Below the pieces are notes generated by a model. That model did not search any database. It was not told where the DNA came from and was given only the letters and a program-made list of their open reading frames with translations. 64,000 bases of DNA, taken from Synergistaceae bacterium OttesenSCG-928-D05. Lineage in GTDB: Bacteria; Synergistota; Synergistia; Synergistales; Synergistaceae. This document shows positions 15,972-24,940 of the stretch, in pieces. Position 1 is the first letter of the stretch. Every line of letters starts with the position of its first letter. A program made the position numbers and the translations under genes. The stretch lies in assembly GCA_030266985.1 (NCBI GenBank), contig JAJDJB010000002.1, positions 32,299 to 96,298 of the forward strand, written 5' to 3'.

Positions 15972-16844
15972 ATGTTCCGATCGAATTGCACGAGACATCT
16001 ATTTGACAGAACCGCCGTCGTTCGGGGCGGAGGCGACCTTGCCACCGGAATTATCTACAGGCTCTGGCGCACCGGATTCAAGGTCATTTCCCTCGAAGTC
16101 GAACGTCCGCTTGTCGTGCGCCGAACCGTTTCGGTCGCGCAGGCCGTGTTCGATGGCGCGTGTGAAATTGAAGGCATGCGCGCGACGCGTATCGACTCCG
16201 TTCGGGAGTTTGCGTACACAGACGACGTTTCTGTTCTGGTAGATCCGACGGGCGATTCGATCGATTTTTTGAGCCCCGTTTTATTGGTGGACGCCATTAT
16301 GGCAAAAAAGAATATGGGCACTTCTATCGATATGGCGCCTCTGGTCGTTGGTATCGGGCCCGGTTTCACCGCGGGTGAAGACGTGCATTGCGTCGTCGAG
16401 ACAAAAAGGGGCCATCATCTAGGCCGCCTGCTCTCGAAAGGTTCCGCGATTCCGAATACCGGAGTTCCCGGTATGGAGATGGGCTATACGACAGAACGCC
16501 TCCTTCGCGCGCCGGCTGCGGGTTATGTCGAACCGCTGCTGGAAATCGGCACGCATGTCGAGGCGAATCAAATCATTGCGTACGTCGCCGGAATCCCTGT
16601 ACGTGCGCAAATTTCCGGAATGCTGCGCGGATTGATCCACCCCTCCGTTTATGTCAAACAGGGGCTCAAAATCGGGGACATCGATCCGCGAAACGAGCGT
16701 TCGCATTGCTTTTCCATCACGGATAAAGCGCTTGCCATCGCTGGTGGCGTACTGGAAGCCGTGATGCAGCACGAAGCTTTTTACATGGGGCAAGGCTACA
16801 GGGAGGAAGGGATTGAATATGCAGCACAAAGAATTATGTTTTAA
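15972..16844 (+). CDS. yqeB: YqeB / EF2563-family selenium-dependent molybdenum hydroxylase accessory protein
   Basis: 290 residues. RGGGDLATGIIYRLWRTGF at the N-terminus, VGIGPGFTAGEDVHCVVETKRGHHLGR in the middle and the biotin-carrier-like ending region YVEPLLEIGTHVEANQIIAYV mark this family. Members occur with labile-selenium molybdenum hydroxylases and are taken as markers that the neighbouring hydroxylase carries a selenium ligand. It overlaps the next gene by 26 bases, so it is made with the hydroxylase. The start codon has only a weak ribosome site. Confidence 0.85.
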   Translation: MFRSNCTRHLFDRTAVVRGGGDLATGIIYRLWRTGFKVISLEVERPLVVRRTVSVAQAVFDGACEIEGMRATRIDSVREFAYTDDVSVLVDPTGDSIDFLSPVLLVDAIMAKKNMGTSIDMAPLVVGIGPGFTAGEDVHCVVETKRGHHLGRLLSKGSAIPNTGVPGMEMGYTTERLLRAPAAGYVEPLLEIGTHVEANQIIAYVAGIPVRAQISGMLRGLIHPSVYVKQGLKIGDIDPRNERSHCFSITDKALAIAGGVLEAVMQHEAFYMGQGYREEGIEYAAQRIMF

Positions 16845-17304
16845 GGTCAACGGCCGCGAACAGCATCTTTTGGTGCGGACAAACTGGACTCTGGCACAGG
16901 TTCTTCGTGAGCAGCTGGGATTGCTCGGCACCAAAATCGGATGCGGCGAAGGAGAATGCGGTGCCTGCACCGTACTCATGAACGGAAAGAGCGTAACTTC
17001 CTGCCTGGTTATGGCAGTACAGGCGGAGGGCGCGGAAATTATTACGATCGAAGGACTGGCGGAGGGGGAGACCCTGCACCCGGTCCAGGAAGCTTTTGTC
17101 GAAGCCGGTGCGATCCAGTGCGGGTACTGCACGCCCGGTATGGTCATCTCCACGGTAGCTCTTCTTGAGAAACACCCGACCCCGAACGACGAGCAAATTC
17201 GTGAGGGTCTGACCGGCAATCTCTGCCGCTGCACCGGATACCAGAAAATTTTTGAAGCGGTCAACATCGCATCCAAGAAAATGGCGGGAGGCGAAAAAGA
17301 ATGA
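16819..17304 (+). CDS. Xanthine-dehydrogenase-family hydroxylase, [2Fe-2S] subunit
   Basis: 161 residues with the two clusters of the family: plant-type CGEGECGACT and the second helical-domain cluster CGYCTPG ... CRCTGY. ATG 16819 sits eight bases after AAGG; the ORF could begin at TTG 16813. It carries electrons from the molybdenum centre to FAD. The four-base ATGA overlap with the large subunit shows translational coupling. Confidence 0.93.
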   Translation: MQHKELCFKVNGREQHLLVRTNWTLAQVLREQLGLLGTKIGCGEGECGACTVLMNGKSVTSCLVMAVQAEGAEIITIEGLAEGETLHPVQEAFVEAGAIQCGYCTPGMVISTVALLEKHPTPNDEQIREGLTGNLCRCTGYQKIFEAVNIASKKMAGGEKE

Positions 17305-19649
17305 GCAGCACCGCAAAAGAAGTTCGCTATGAAAAGGGCGACTATTCTGTCATAGGTTCCAGGAAACCGTACGTCGACGCCATCGACAAGGTAACGGGAA
17401 AAACCGTCTATGTAACAGATATGACGCTGCCGGGCATGCTGCATGGCAAAGCATTGCGCAGCCCGCACGCACACGCAAAGGTCTTGAATATCGATACGTC
17501 GGCAGCCGAGAAGCTACCGGGCGTTAAATGCGTCCTGACCGGCAAAAACGTTCAGCAGAACAAATGGGGCCCGGTCACGAAAGACGAGTATCTGCTCGCA
17601 GTGGATAAAGTCAACTTTGTCGGCGACGAAGTGGCCGCGGTGGCCGCGGTCGACGAAGAGACCTGCGAAGAAGCGCTGTCCCTGATCAAAGTCGAATACG
17701 AACCCCTTCCCGCGGTGCTTTCCATGCACGACGCGATGAAAGAGGGCGCGCCGCTGATCCACGAAGCGTTTCCCGGAAACGTAAATCATCATTTTAATAT
17801 TCCGCGCGGCGACATCGAAGAAGTGTTCCGCAACGCTTATTTCGTCCACGAGGGGGAATATGAAGCGAGCCTTGAGTATCAGGCGTATATCGAACCTATG
17901 GGCGGCATTTCGACGTGGGATAACAGGGGCAACGTTACAATTTACGCCGGTATCCAGACCCCGACGTGGTCGCGCAACGATTATGCGGTCGCGCTCGATA
18001 TCCCAGTCGAAAAAGTGCGCATCGTGCAGCCGCCGTTCGGCGGCGGGTTCGGCGCAAAACTTTCGCAGCAGGTGCACCCGCTCGGCGCACTGATCGCGAA
18101 ATACGCGAAGCAACCGGTTCGTTTCTGCCTCGACAGGCTCGAAGATTTCCAGTGCGGCCTGCCGCGCGTTCCCATGCACTTCAAACTCAAGACCGCGTGG
18201 AGCAAAGAGGGAAAATATCTCGCGAAACAGGTAAAAATCATTGCGGACCAGGGCGCGTACGCGTCCTACGGAGCGGCCATCACGCTGACGGCAATGTACC
18301 GCATCGACATTATGTACCAGGTGCCCGTCGTTCACTCGGAGTCGCACCTCGTATATACCAACAAAGTTCCGACGGGATGCTTCCGCGGGTTCGGAAATTC
18401 CCAGAAACATTTCGCACACGAGACCCATCTCGATGAAGTTGCCGAACGCCTCAGCATCGCGCCCGACGATCTGCGCCTCCGCAATATCGCGGTTCCGGGC
18501 TACATGAATCCGCATGGCTGGAAGGCGAACAGCGTTGAAGTCGAAGCCTGCATCAAAAAAGGCATGGAGCGCTCCGACTTCCATGAAAAACGCAAAAATT
18601 TCCTGGTTTTAAATAAAGAAGACAACCCGATCAAAAAAGGCATCGGCATGGCGCCCTGCGTTCACGTTTCCGGCAACCGTTCCTTCATCAAGCCATTTGA
18701 AGGCGGCGCGGTCCTGCTCCGGATGAACGAACAGGGGAAAGTTTTCGTCTATTGCAATGAGCCCGATATGGGGCAGGGCATTCGTACGACGCTTACGATG
18801 TGCGTGTCGGATGCGCTAAAAATGGATTTCGAGCACATCTCCGTGCCGGACCCCGATACGGATATCGTTCCGTTCGGACTCGGCTGCTTCGCAAGCCGCG
18901 GCACCTACATGGCAACCGGCGCGATGCACATGGCGGTTGCCGATATGAAAAATAAATTGATCAAACTGGCATCGGAACTGCTTGAACTGCCGGAAAGCGA
19001 CCTCGAACTGAAAGACGGCGCTGTCGTCTCGACCTCGAATCCATCGAAGAGCGCGGGGTATCCGGAGCTCGCATGGAAACACGTCTGCGACAACCCCGGA
19101 CAGCATCTGCTGGGAATCGGTTATTTCACGCCCGCAGGCGTTGACTATCCCGACGACAAAAAATACAACAACATTTCCGGCGGCTACGCATTCGGTTGTC
19201 ATGTCGCAGAAGTCGAAGTCAACACGGAAACGGGACAGGTCAAAGTGAGCAAAATGTGGGGCATCCACGATGTCGGCCAACCGATCAACGAGCTCGCGCT
19301 CGAAGGCCAAATTCAGGGCGGCATCGCGCAGGGCTACGGCTGGACGTTGATGGAGCATCTCCGCCACGGCCCAGACGGCAAGATCATCAACGCCTGCTTC
19401 CTGGATTATCAGGTGCCAACGGCAGCGGATATCCCGGAAATTCACGCGGAAGTCGTCGACAGTTTCGAGTGGACCACGGGCTTCGGCGCTAAGTCGATCG
19501 GTGAAGCTTGCTTTATCGGCACCGCTCCCGCAATTCAAAACGCGATCTATAACGCGATCGGCATCCGTTTCAACGAGTTGCCGATCACGGCAGAAAAAAT
19601 ATTGAGCGCTCTCGGCGAAAAAAAGAAAGGAGGTGAAGGGCATGCATAA
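17301..19649 (+). CDS. Xanthine-dehydrogenase-family hydroxylase, molybdenum-binding subunit (probably selenium-dependent)
   Basis: 782 residues. Molybdopterin/active-site marks: PPFGGGFGAKLSQQ (about 250), GCFRGFGNSQ (about 360), MGQGIRTTLT (about 490) and the catalytic glutamate in FGAKSIGEACF (about 733). It hydroxylates an aromatic N-heterocycle next to nitrogen using water. Which one (xanthine, nicotinate, hydroxypyrimidine or a pyridone) cannot be read. The YqeB neighbour suggests a selenido rather than sulfido molybdenum ligand. Full length, no in-frame TGA, so selenium would be a cofactor, not selenocysteine. Confidence 0.93.
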   Translation: MSSTAKEVRYEKGDYSVIGSRKPYVDAIDKVTGKTVYVTDMTLPGMLHGKALRSPHAHAKVLNIDTSAAEKLPGVKCVLTGKNVQQNKWGPVTKDEYLLAVDKVNFVGDEVAAVAAVDEETCEEALSLIKVEYEPLPAVLSMHDAMKEGAPLIHEAFPGNVNHHFNIPRGDIEEVFRNAYFVHEGEYEASLEYQAYIEPMGGISTWDNRGNVTIYAGIQTPTWSRNDYAVALDIPVEKVRIVQPPFGGGFGAKLSQQVHPLGALIAKYAKQPVRFCLDRLEDFQCGLPRVPMHFKLKTAWSKEGKYLAKQVKIIADQGAYASYGAAITLTAMYRIDIMYQVPVVHSESHLVYTNKVPTGCFRGFGNSQKHFAHETHLDEVAERLSIAPDDLRLRNIAVPGYMNPHGWKANSVEVEACIKKGMERSDFHEKRKNFLVLNKEDNPIKKGIGMAPCVHVSGNRSFIKPFEGGAVLLRMNEQGKVFVYCNEPDMGQGIRTTLTMCVSDALKMDFEHISVPDPDTDIVPFGLGCFASRGTYMATGAMHMAVADMKNKLIKLASELLELPESDLELKDGAVVSTSNPSKSAGYPELAWKHVCDNPGQHLLGIGYFTPAGVDYPDDKKYNNISGGYAFGCHVAEVEVNTETGQVKVSKMWGIHDVGQPINELALEGQIQGGIAQGYGWTLMEHLRHGPDGKIINACFLDYQVPTAADIPEIHAEVVDSFEWTTGFGAKSIGEACFIGTAPAIQNAIYNAIGIRFNELPITAEKILSALGEKKKGGEGHA

Positions 19650-20487
19650 CATTTCCTATCATGCGCCCTGCAAACTTTCCGACGCAGTTTCTCTGCTTCT
19701 GGAACTCGAAGGTTCGCGCATCCTGGCGGGCGGGACCGACCTGATTGCGAAATGGAAAAAATCGCACTTTTTCGACATGACCTTGGTAGACATCAGAAAC
19801 ATTCCCGAACTTTCGGTCATCGAAGAAGTAGAAGAGGGGCTCTTTATCGGGGCAGGCGTAACAATGGACAGAGTATCGGAAGACGAAAGAATCCTTTCAA
19901 AATTTCCGATCCTCGCAGAAGCTGCAAGTAAGGTTGGCTCCGTTCAGGTACGAAACCTCGCAACGATCGGAGGCAACGCCTGCAACGCGGCGCCTTCCGC
20001 GGATACCGTTCTGCCGCTCATGGTCTATGGAGCGGAAGCGGTGATTGCCGCAAAAGAAGGCGAACGGCGCGTTGCTTTGCGCGAATTCTTTATCGGGCCG
20101 GGAAAGACGGTTCTGAAGAAAGGCGATGTTTTAAAAGGTTTTGTTATTCCGAATCCGCCGGCGAACTCTTTCGCATACTTCGTCAAACACAGCAGAAGGC
20201 CGGGCATGGATCTCGCGACTGTAGGCGTGGCAGTTCTTCTGGTTTTGGAGAGCGAAAAAACAGCGGACATAAAAGTTATTCTTGGAGCAGTCGGTCCTAC
20301 GCCGATTTTTGTGAAAGGTCTCGACATATTCTTTGGCGGCAAAATCGATCCCGACTTCGTCACACGCATTGCTGAGCATTGCGCGAACGCGGCAAGCCCC
20401 ATCACGGACGTTCGGGGAAGTAAGACGTACAGAGAAGCAATGATTAAAAGAAGCGTTGCACTTTGTTTTAGGAACCATACCAGGTAG
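19642..20487 (+). CDS. Xanthine-dehydrogenase-family hydroxylase, FAD-binding subunit
   Basis: 281 residues. ILAGGTDLIAKWK and NLATIGGNACNAAPSADT are FAD-binding signatures of the XdhB/CoxM type; the C-terminal CO-dehydrogenase flavoprotein domain follows. The ATG at 19642 lies eight bases after AAAGGAGG and overlaps the molybdenum subunit by eight bases. It passes electrons to NAD(P) or another acceptor. Together the three subunits form a complete heterotrimeric hydroxylase. Confidence 0.93.
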   Translation: MHNISYHAPCKLSDAVSLLLELEGSRILAGGTDLIAKWKKSHFFDMTLVDIRNIPELSVIEEVEEGLFIGAGVTMDRVSEDERILSKFPILAEAASKVGSVQVRNLATIGGNACNAAPSADTVLPLMVYGAEAVIAAKEGERRVALREFFIGPGKTVLKKGDVLKGFVIPNPPANSFAYFVKHSRRPGMDLATVGVAVLLVLESEKTADIKVILGAVGPTPIFVKGLDIFFGGKIDPDFVTRIAEHCANAASPITDVRGSKTYREAMIKRSVALCFRNHTR

Positions 20488-20557
20488 CAGACAGCCGCGT
20501 TTTTGGCTGGCAAGCAACAAAGTTCCATCAAACTTCCTGTTTAAGGAGATGAATGTA

Positions 20558-21844
20558 ATGGCACTATTTGGTTGGGAGAAAGGCCCAGGACTTGCATCAG
20601 GTATCAAGTCTTTTTGGGGTGATCAGTGTTTCGGAAGCGTCAGCAACGGAATCATCGACGGCTTGGCTTTTGGTATTATCGCAATTCCTTTGATTCAAAA
20701 AGCGGCTGCGTCGGCAAGCCTTCCGCCTGAGATACTTGAGAGCTGGCTTGTGACGGTCTACGTCGGCGGCGGTCTCCTCAGTATTTTCATGGCGCTTTAC
20801 TACAAGCTGCCGATCGTCGGCGCGTGGTCCATTCCGGGCGCGTTCGCACTTGCGCAGGTTCTTGGGAACTATACGTTCAACGAAGCAGTAGGCGGATTCT
20901 TCACGGCAGGTGTCATCGTCTTCCTGTTGGGAATCACAGGAACTATAAAATTATTGGTTTCAAAGATTCCGGTGCCAGTCATGATGGCAATGGTCGCGGG
21001 TACGCTCTTCGGCTGGGGCGCGAAGCTCGTAAGCTCTTTCCAGACCGCGCCCGTCATTTCCCTGATCGGCGTCGCCGGATATGTAATCAGTAAGAAAGTC
21101 ATGAAGAAAGTCCCCGCAGTCGTTGGAACCATGGTCTTTACGCTGATCGGCGCCATCGTGATGGGACAGGTCAATTTCGTCGGCATCGACTGGAGCATTG
21201 CGAAACCCGTGTTCATCATGCCGCATTTCAACTTCTCCGCGTGTCTTTCAATCGGTATTCCGCTTGCGCTGCTCGTCGTCTGCGCGGAAAACATGCAGGC
21301 AATCGGCGTCCAGATCGCAATCGGCAGGAAACCCCCGGTCAACGCGATGACGATTATCTCCGGCATCGGCGGTATGCTTGCGCCCTTCGGCGGCGGCCAT
21401 AACTGCAACATCGCAGGCCCCATGACCGCATGGGCAGCTTTGGACGAATGCGGCGACGTTGACAAACGTTACGTAGCGGCAGTATGGTGCGGTATCGTGT
21501 TCGCAATCACGGGTATCTTCGCGAAAGCGACGATGAGCCTGCTCAACATGCTTCCCATGGAAGCGACGAACGTCATCGTGGGCCTGGTTTTGATGAGCAT
21601 GATCATCGGCGGCCTCGAGGATTCCTTCGGAACAGGCAAGTTTAAGTTCGGAAACTTCGCATCCTTCACGATCGCAGTCTCCGGCGTCGCGTTCTTCGGC
21701 ATCGGCAGCGCGTTCTGGGCGCTCGTCGTTGGTACGGCCGTTACCCTGCTGCTTGAGAAGAAAGACTACGACGAGATGAAGAGCGTCTTCGACGACCCGC
21801 ACTTTGCTGCAACCGCAATCGAAGACACCGTCGACGCGGCATAA
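20558..21844 (+). CDS. BenE-like / NCS2-like membrane permease
   Basis: 428 residues with about 12 hydrophobic segments. GGHNCNIAGPMTAWAAL (about 285) resembles the conserved substrate loop of the BenE benzoate/H+ symporter family, related to NCS2 nucleobase transporters. ATG 20558 has an AAGGAG site. Its place in the run suggests it imports the aromatic or heterocyclic substrate of the hydroxylase. The C-terminal tail after the last segment is charged and cytosolic. Confidence 0.82.
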   Translation: MALFGWEKGPGLASGIKSFWGDQCFGSVSNGIIDGLAFGIIAIPLIQKAAASASLPPEILESWLVTVYVGGGLLSIFMALYYKLPIVGAWSIPGAFALAQVLGNYTFNEAVGGFFTAGVIVFLLGITGTIKLLVSKIPVPVMMAMVAGTLFGWGAKLVSSFQTAPVISLIGVAGYVISKKVMKKVPAVVGTMVFTLIGAIVMGQVNFVGIDWSIAKPVFIMPHFNFSACLSIGIPLALLVVCAENMQAIGVQIAIGRKPPVNAMTIISGIGGMLAPFGGGHNCNIAGPMTAWAALDECGDVDKRYVAAVWCGIVFAITGIFAKATMSLLNMLPMEATNVIVGLVLMSMIIGGLEDSFGTGKFKFGNFASFTIAVSGVAFFGIGSAFWALVVGTAVTLLLEKKDYDEMKSVFDDPHFAATAIEDTVDAA

Positions 21845-21866
21845 ATCACCGAAAAGAGGTTTCGCT

Positions 21867-22685
21867 ATGGCTACAGAGAAAAAATTCAGAACCGGTCTGG
21901 TCCAGATCCCGGTAAAACTTGGAGACAGGAAAGAAAACCAGGAAACCGTACGGAGATGGATGAAGGAATTCTATAAACCGGCGGAGATGACGACCGCGTT
22001 GGTTCTCCCGGAACTTTGGGACGTGGGATATGCGCTGGATTCCGTTCCGCGGCTTGCGGACCCGAACGCCGCGCAGGCGGTTGAGTTCCTCGGCGCGCTT
22101 GCAAAACAGCACAACTGCTGGTTCGCAGGGGGCTCCGTGATGACTGAAGACGGCGGGAAGCATTACAACCGCACGCTTGTCATCAACCCGAAGGGCGAAC
22201 TTGTCACCCACTATGACAAAGTGCATCTCGTGCCGTTTATCACAGTCGAGGACGGCGTCTTCGAAATGGGAGACAAGCCCTGCATATTCGATATGGACGG
22301 AATAAAGGCGGGGACCGTGATCTGCTACGATATTCGTTTCCCTGAGTGGATCCGGATTTACGCGCTGCGCGGCGTCGAAGTGTTTTTTATCTGCAGCCAG
22401 TGGACAAGAAACCGCATGGATCTCTATCGGACAATGATTCGCGCGCACGCGATCGAAAATATGTTCTACACGGTCGCGGTGAATAACTGCGATTTATCGG
22501 GCGACATCGACTTCGGCGGAGAATCCTTCGTAAGCAGTCCGACCGGAGAGGTAATCGCAGAGTGCTCCGGCACCTACGACGGGAAATTCGCGGACATCGA
22601 CGCGACAAGCATCGATGAAAACCGGAAGTTCCTGAAAGTAATCGAAAAAAGACGGCCAACACTCTACCGCGAACTGGTTTCATAA
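21867..22685 (+). CDS. Nitrilase-superfamily amidohydrolase (omega-amidase/N-carbamoyl-type)
   Basis: 272 residues. The Glu-Lys-Cys triad is visible: Glu in LPELWDVGY (about 50), Lys in HYDKVHLVPF (about 114), Cys in GTVICYDIRFPEW (about 152). The sequence is closest in style to omega-amidase (Nit2/YafV). Beta-ureidopropionase, which ends reductive pyrimidine breakdown, is in the same superfamily, so a role in hydrolysing the last amide of a reduced, opened ring is plausible. Last gene of the run; a terminator follows. Confidence 0.88.
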   Translation: MATEKKFRTGLVQIPVKLGDRKENQETVRRWMKEFYKPAEMTTALVLPELWDVGYALDSVPRLADPNAAQAVEFLGALAKQHNCWFAGGSVMTEDGGKHYNRTLVINPKGELVTHYDKVHLVPFITVEDGVFEMGDKPCIFDMDGIKAGTVICYDIRFPEWIRIYALRGVEVFFICSQWTRNRMDLYRTMIRAHAIENMFYTVAVNNCDLSGDIDFGGESFVSSPTGEVIAECSGTYDGKFADIDATSIDENRKFLKVIEKRRPTLYRELVS

Positions 22686-22700
22686 CCGGTTCTTTGCACC

Positions 22701-22744
22701 GCCGGGTCGCGCTATTCCGCTAGGTAGCGCGGCCCGGCTTTTTT
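22701..22744 (+). terminator. Intrinsic terminator of the catabolic run
   Basis: GCCGGG-CGCGCTA pairs with TAGCGCG-CCCGGC and is followed by TTTTTT. It begins 15 bases after the nitrilase-family stop. Confidence 0.88.
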
Positions 22745-22823
22745 CTGGAAACAGTCTGCCTGCAATTTTTTCGCATATTGCTTCACCCGTTTTTCTTTTC
22801 CCGCGCGTTTTGCGAATATCGCC

Positions 22824-22869
22824 TTGACAAAGTGTATACATTGTAGGATATTGCTTATATTCGCAATAT
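22824..22869 (+). promoter_or_regulatory. Promoter and overlapping operator of the MFS gene
   Basis: TTGACA (22824), 17-base spacer, GATATT -10 (22847). The inverted repeat ATATTGC-N8-GCAATAT (22848-22869) overlaps the -10 box and the expected start site, which is typical of a repressor operator. Confidence 0.6.
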
Positions 22870-22884
22870 TTTGGAGGTAAGTGG

Positions 22885-24102
22885 ATGTTCAGGGACAGTT
22901 CGCCGGAAAATCGCGCCAAAAACCTAAAAATCCTTTTTCTGGCGCTTAGTTTTTATTTTGTATTCGCCGTTTCAAACGTCAGTTATTTGCTCCCCCTTTA
23001 TTACGCGGATATCGGTTACGACGCAAAAACAGCGGGCTGGCTTGTCTCCGTGTTTTATCTGGCTTCCGTCACATCGCGTCTTTTTCTTGCAAACGCGGTT
23101 ACCTCTTTTGGCTTTCGAAACATTTTTCTGGTCGCCGGGGTTTTGTCCGTAGTCAGTTCCGTCGGCATCGCCGTTTCGGGACTCGCGTTCTGGCCGGCCC
23201 TCCTTTTCCGTGTGACGCTCGGCGTGTGCGCAGCGCTTTTTCAAATCGGGCTTGCCACATATCAAGCCGTCGCCTTTAAGGAAAATGAACGCGGAAACGC
23301 TTTTTCACTGATCATGGCAGGCGGGCTTGCGCCGATGATGACGGCGGTTCCGCTTGCGGACTGGCTGCTTCATCACGGTTTCAGCAAGCTTTATATTTTA
23401 CTGCCGCTTGCGCTCTCCGTTGGCGCGGCTTGCATCACACCAGCGATACCCGGTTTGAAGGAGACGAAGCTCGCTTCGATCAACGGTCAGAAATCTGTGA
23501 ACCCGCTGCTTGGCGTCGCCGCGTGCTGGAGACTGCCGTTTTTTCGCCTGGCGCTTTTTTCAATGCTGCTCTTCACGATGATCGACGCGACCTGCGCGTT
23601 CATGTCGCCGATGACGAATAGCTTCGGCCTCATGGCGTCTTATTTTCTTTCTTTCAACGCGATCGTCGGCGTCTGTATTCGCCTTTTCTTTGGAAAACTG
23701 CTTGATCGGTTCCCGCGTTGGCTTCTCTCCACGCCGATTCTGCTGCTGATGTCGGCGCTGCTTTTTCTCGCCACGATCAGTCCGACGGAGAAGCGGCTCA
23801 TCATTTTGGGACTTTGTTTCGGCGTTGGGATGGGATTCGGTTTTCCGCTCAACCTTGCGCTTGTGTCCGACGCCGTAACTTACGAATTGCAGCCCTATGC
23901 CGTCGCCGTATCCTGGTTTGTTATGGGGCTGAATTTTGCGCTGATCCCGATGCTCATGGGCTGGCTCTCAAATTTGACCGGCCCCGTCGTTGCCTTCCGC
24001 TGTATTTCGGGATTCATTTTTATCGGCTCCGTATTCCTGGGCTTTTTGTGGTTCCGCAGATGGAAGGCACGGAAGAACGGCGATTTTCTCCTTTCAGAAT
24101 AA
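22885..24102 (+). CDS. Major facilitator superfamily transporter
   Basis: 405 residues, 12 predicted membrane segments. N-terminal half shows GYDAKTAGWLVSVFYLASVTSRLF, resembling the first-loop MFS pattern, and the second half LLDRFPRWLL. A GGAGG site lies seven bases before the ATG. It has its own promoter with operator and its own terminator, so it is not part of the upstream run. Substrate unknown; drug or metabolite efflux is usual for stand-alone members. Confidence 0.85.
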   Translation: MFRDSSPENRAKNLKILFLALSFYFVFAVSNVSYLLPLYYADIGYDAKTAGWLVSVFYLASVTSRLFLANAVTSFGFRNIFLVAGVLSVVSSVGIAVSGLAFWPALLFRVTLGVCAALFQIGLATYQAVAFKENERGNAFSLIMAGGLAPMMTAVPLADWLLHHGFSKLYILLPLALSVGAACITPAIPGLKETKLASINGQKSVNPLLGVAACWRLPFFRLALFSMLLFTMIDATCAFMSPMTNSFGLMASYFLSFNAIVGVCIRLFFGKLLDRFPRWLLSTPILLLMSALLFLATISPTEKRLIILGLCFGVGMGFGFPLNLALVSDAVTYELQPYAVAVSWFVMGLNFALIPMLMGWLSNLTGPVVAFRCISGFIFIGSVFLGFLWFRRWKARKNGDFLLSE

Positions 24103-24202
24103 AATCGCCCGCGGCTACGCCATTAAAAAACAGGGCAGGGTAAAGCGGAACGTTGCGAAGCGAATAGAATTTTTTCCGAAATTATTGCCGCAAAAAATTA
24201 AA

Positions 24203-24236
24203 ACGCCGTCGCAGATATCTGCGGCGGTGTTTTTTT
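24203..24236 (+). terminator. Intrinsic terminator of the MFS gene
   Basis: CGCCG-CGCAGATATCTGCG-CGG-G is a near-perfect hairpin followed by seven T residues. Confidence 0.8.
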
Positions 24237-24307
24237 AATTGCCTGCTTTTTTCGGCGCGTTCAAACGGCGGATGCAAAATGGCTGTAAAAGCGCGCGCAA
24301 AAAACAA

Positions 24308-24350
24308 TAAAAATCAAAGGCCTCCCGCTCTTTTTTGGAAAGCCTTTGAT
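24308..24350 (-). terminator. Intrinsic terminator of the small conserved gene at 24361
   Basis: ATCAAAGGC pairs with GCCTTTGAT around a 20-base loop; on the minus strand the hairpin is followed by TTTTT. Confidence 0.75.
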
Positions 24351-24360
24351 GCGTTATGAT

Positions 24361-24840
24361 TTAATATCCCATCTCCTGAAGGATGTTCGCAAGCGTTCTG
24401 ATACGCTCGCTCAGAAGTTCGTCGTCCTTTGAAAGCGCCTGGCTGAAAAGCTGAATATCTTCGTCGATCTTTTCATTATCCGTACACACTTCCATCGTCA
24501 TTGCGTCTCCCTGAAGACCCACGCGGTCGATCACGGGGTTTTCGGGATCGTAAAGTTTCTTGTGGCGATAGGCGCTCTGAAAATATTGTTTTGCGCGGCA
24601 GATGAAAATTGCCAGGTCCAGCACACGATGCAGCGGCATTTCTTCCGACTGGCGCGACCATTTTTCACCCGTATAGCGCCAAATCTTCGCGGAAACGTCC
24701 ACTTTTCCTCGGTCATTCCATTGCGCAAGCCCGAGCGAAAGTCCCTTCGCATCGGAATCATGCGCGTAACGGCCGTCGATATTTTCGTAATCCTCCGCGA
24801 CGACGACTGGTTTATGCTTGAGCGTTGTCGGTATCTTCAA
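24361..24840 (-). CDS. Small conserved protein (resembles DUF6530 family)
   Basis: 159 residues, no signal peptide or membrane segment. DGRYAHDSDAKGLSLGLAQW and KWSRQSEEMPLHRVLDLAIFICR look like a conserved family of anaerobic bacteria that I believe is DUF6530; the name should be verified. No function known. Upstream is a tandem of ACTAAAT-like repeats (ATTTACTAAATTACTAA, around 24870-24890) that may be operator sequence. Stand-alone transcription unit. Confidence 0.7.
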   Translation of the reverse strand: MKIPTTLKHKPVVVAEDYENIDGRYAHDSDAKGLSLGLAQWNDRGKVDVSAKIWRYTGEKWSRQSEEMPLHRVLDLAIFICRAKQYFQSAYRHKKLYDPENPVIDRVGLQGDAMTMEVCTDNEKIDEDIQLFSQALSKDDELLSERIRTLANILQEMGY

Positions 24841-24940
24841 TTTAATCTCTCTCCTTATCGTTTTTACTAAATGAGTAATTTACTAAATTACTAACGACAA
24901 TATATCATACGAAGTAATTTTTGTCAAACAAGGGGGCGAT

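Noticed and set aside
17301..19649. Selenocysteine in the molybdenum subunit
   Set aside because: No in-frame TGA; selenium, if present, is a labile cofactor ligand.
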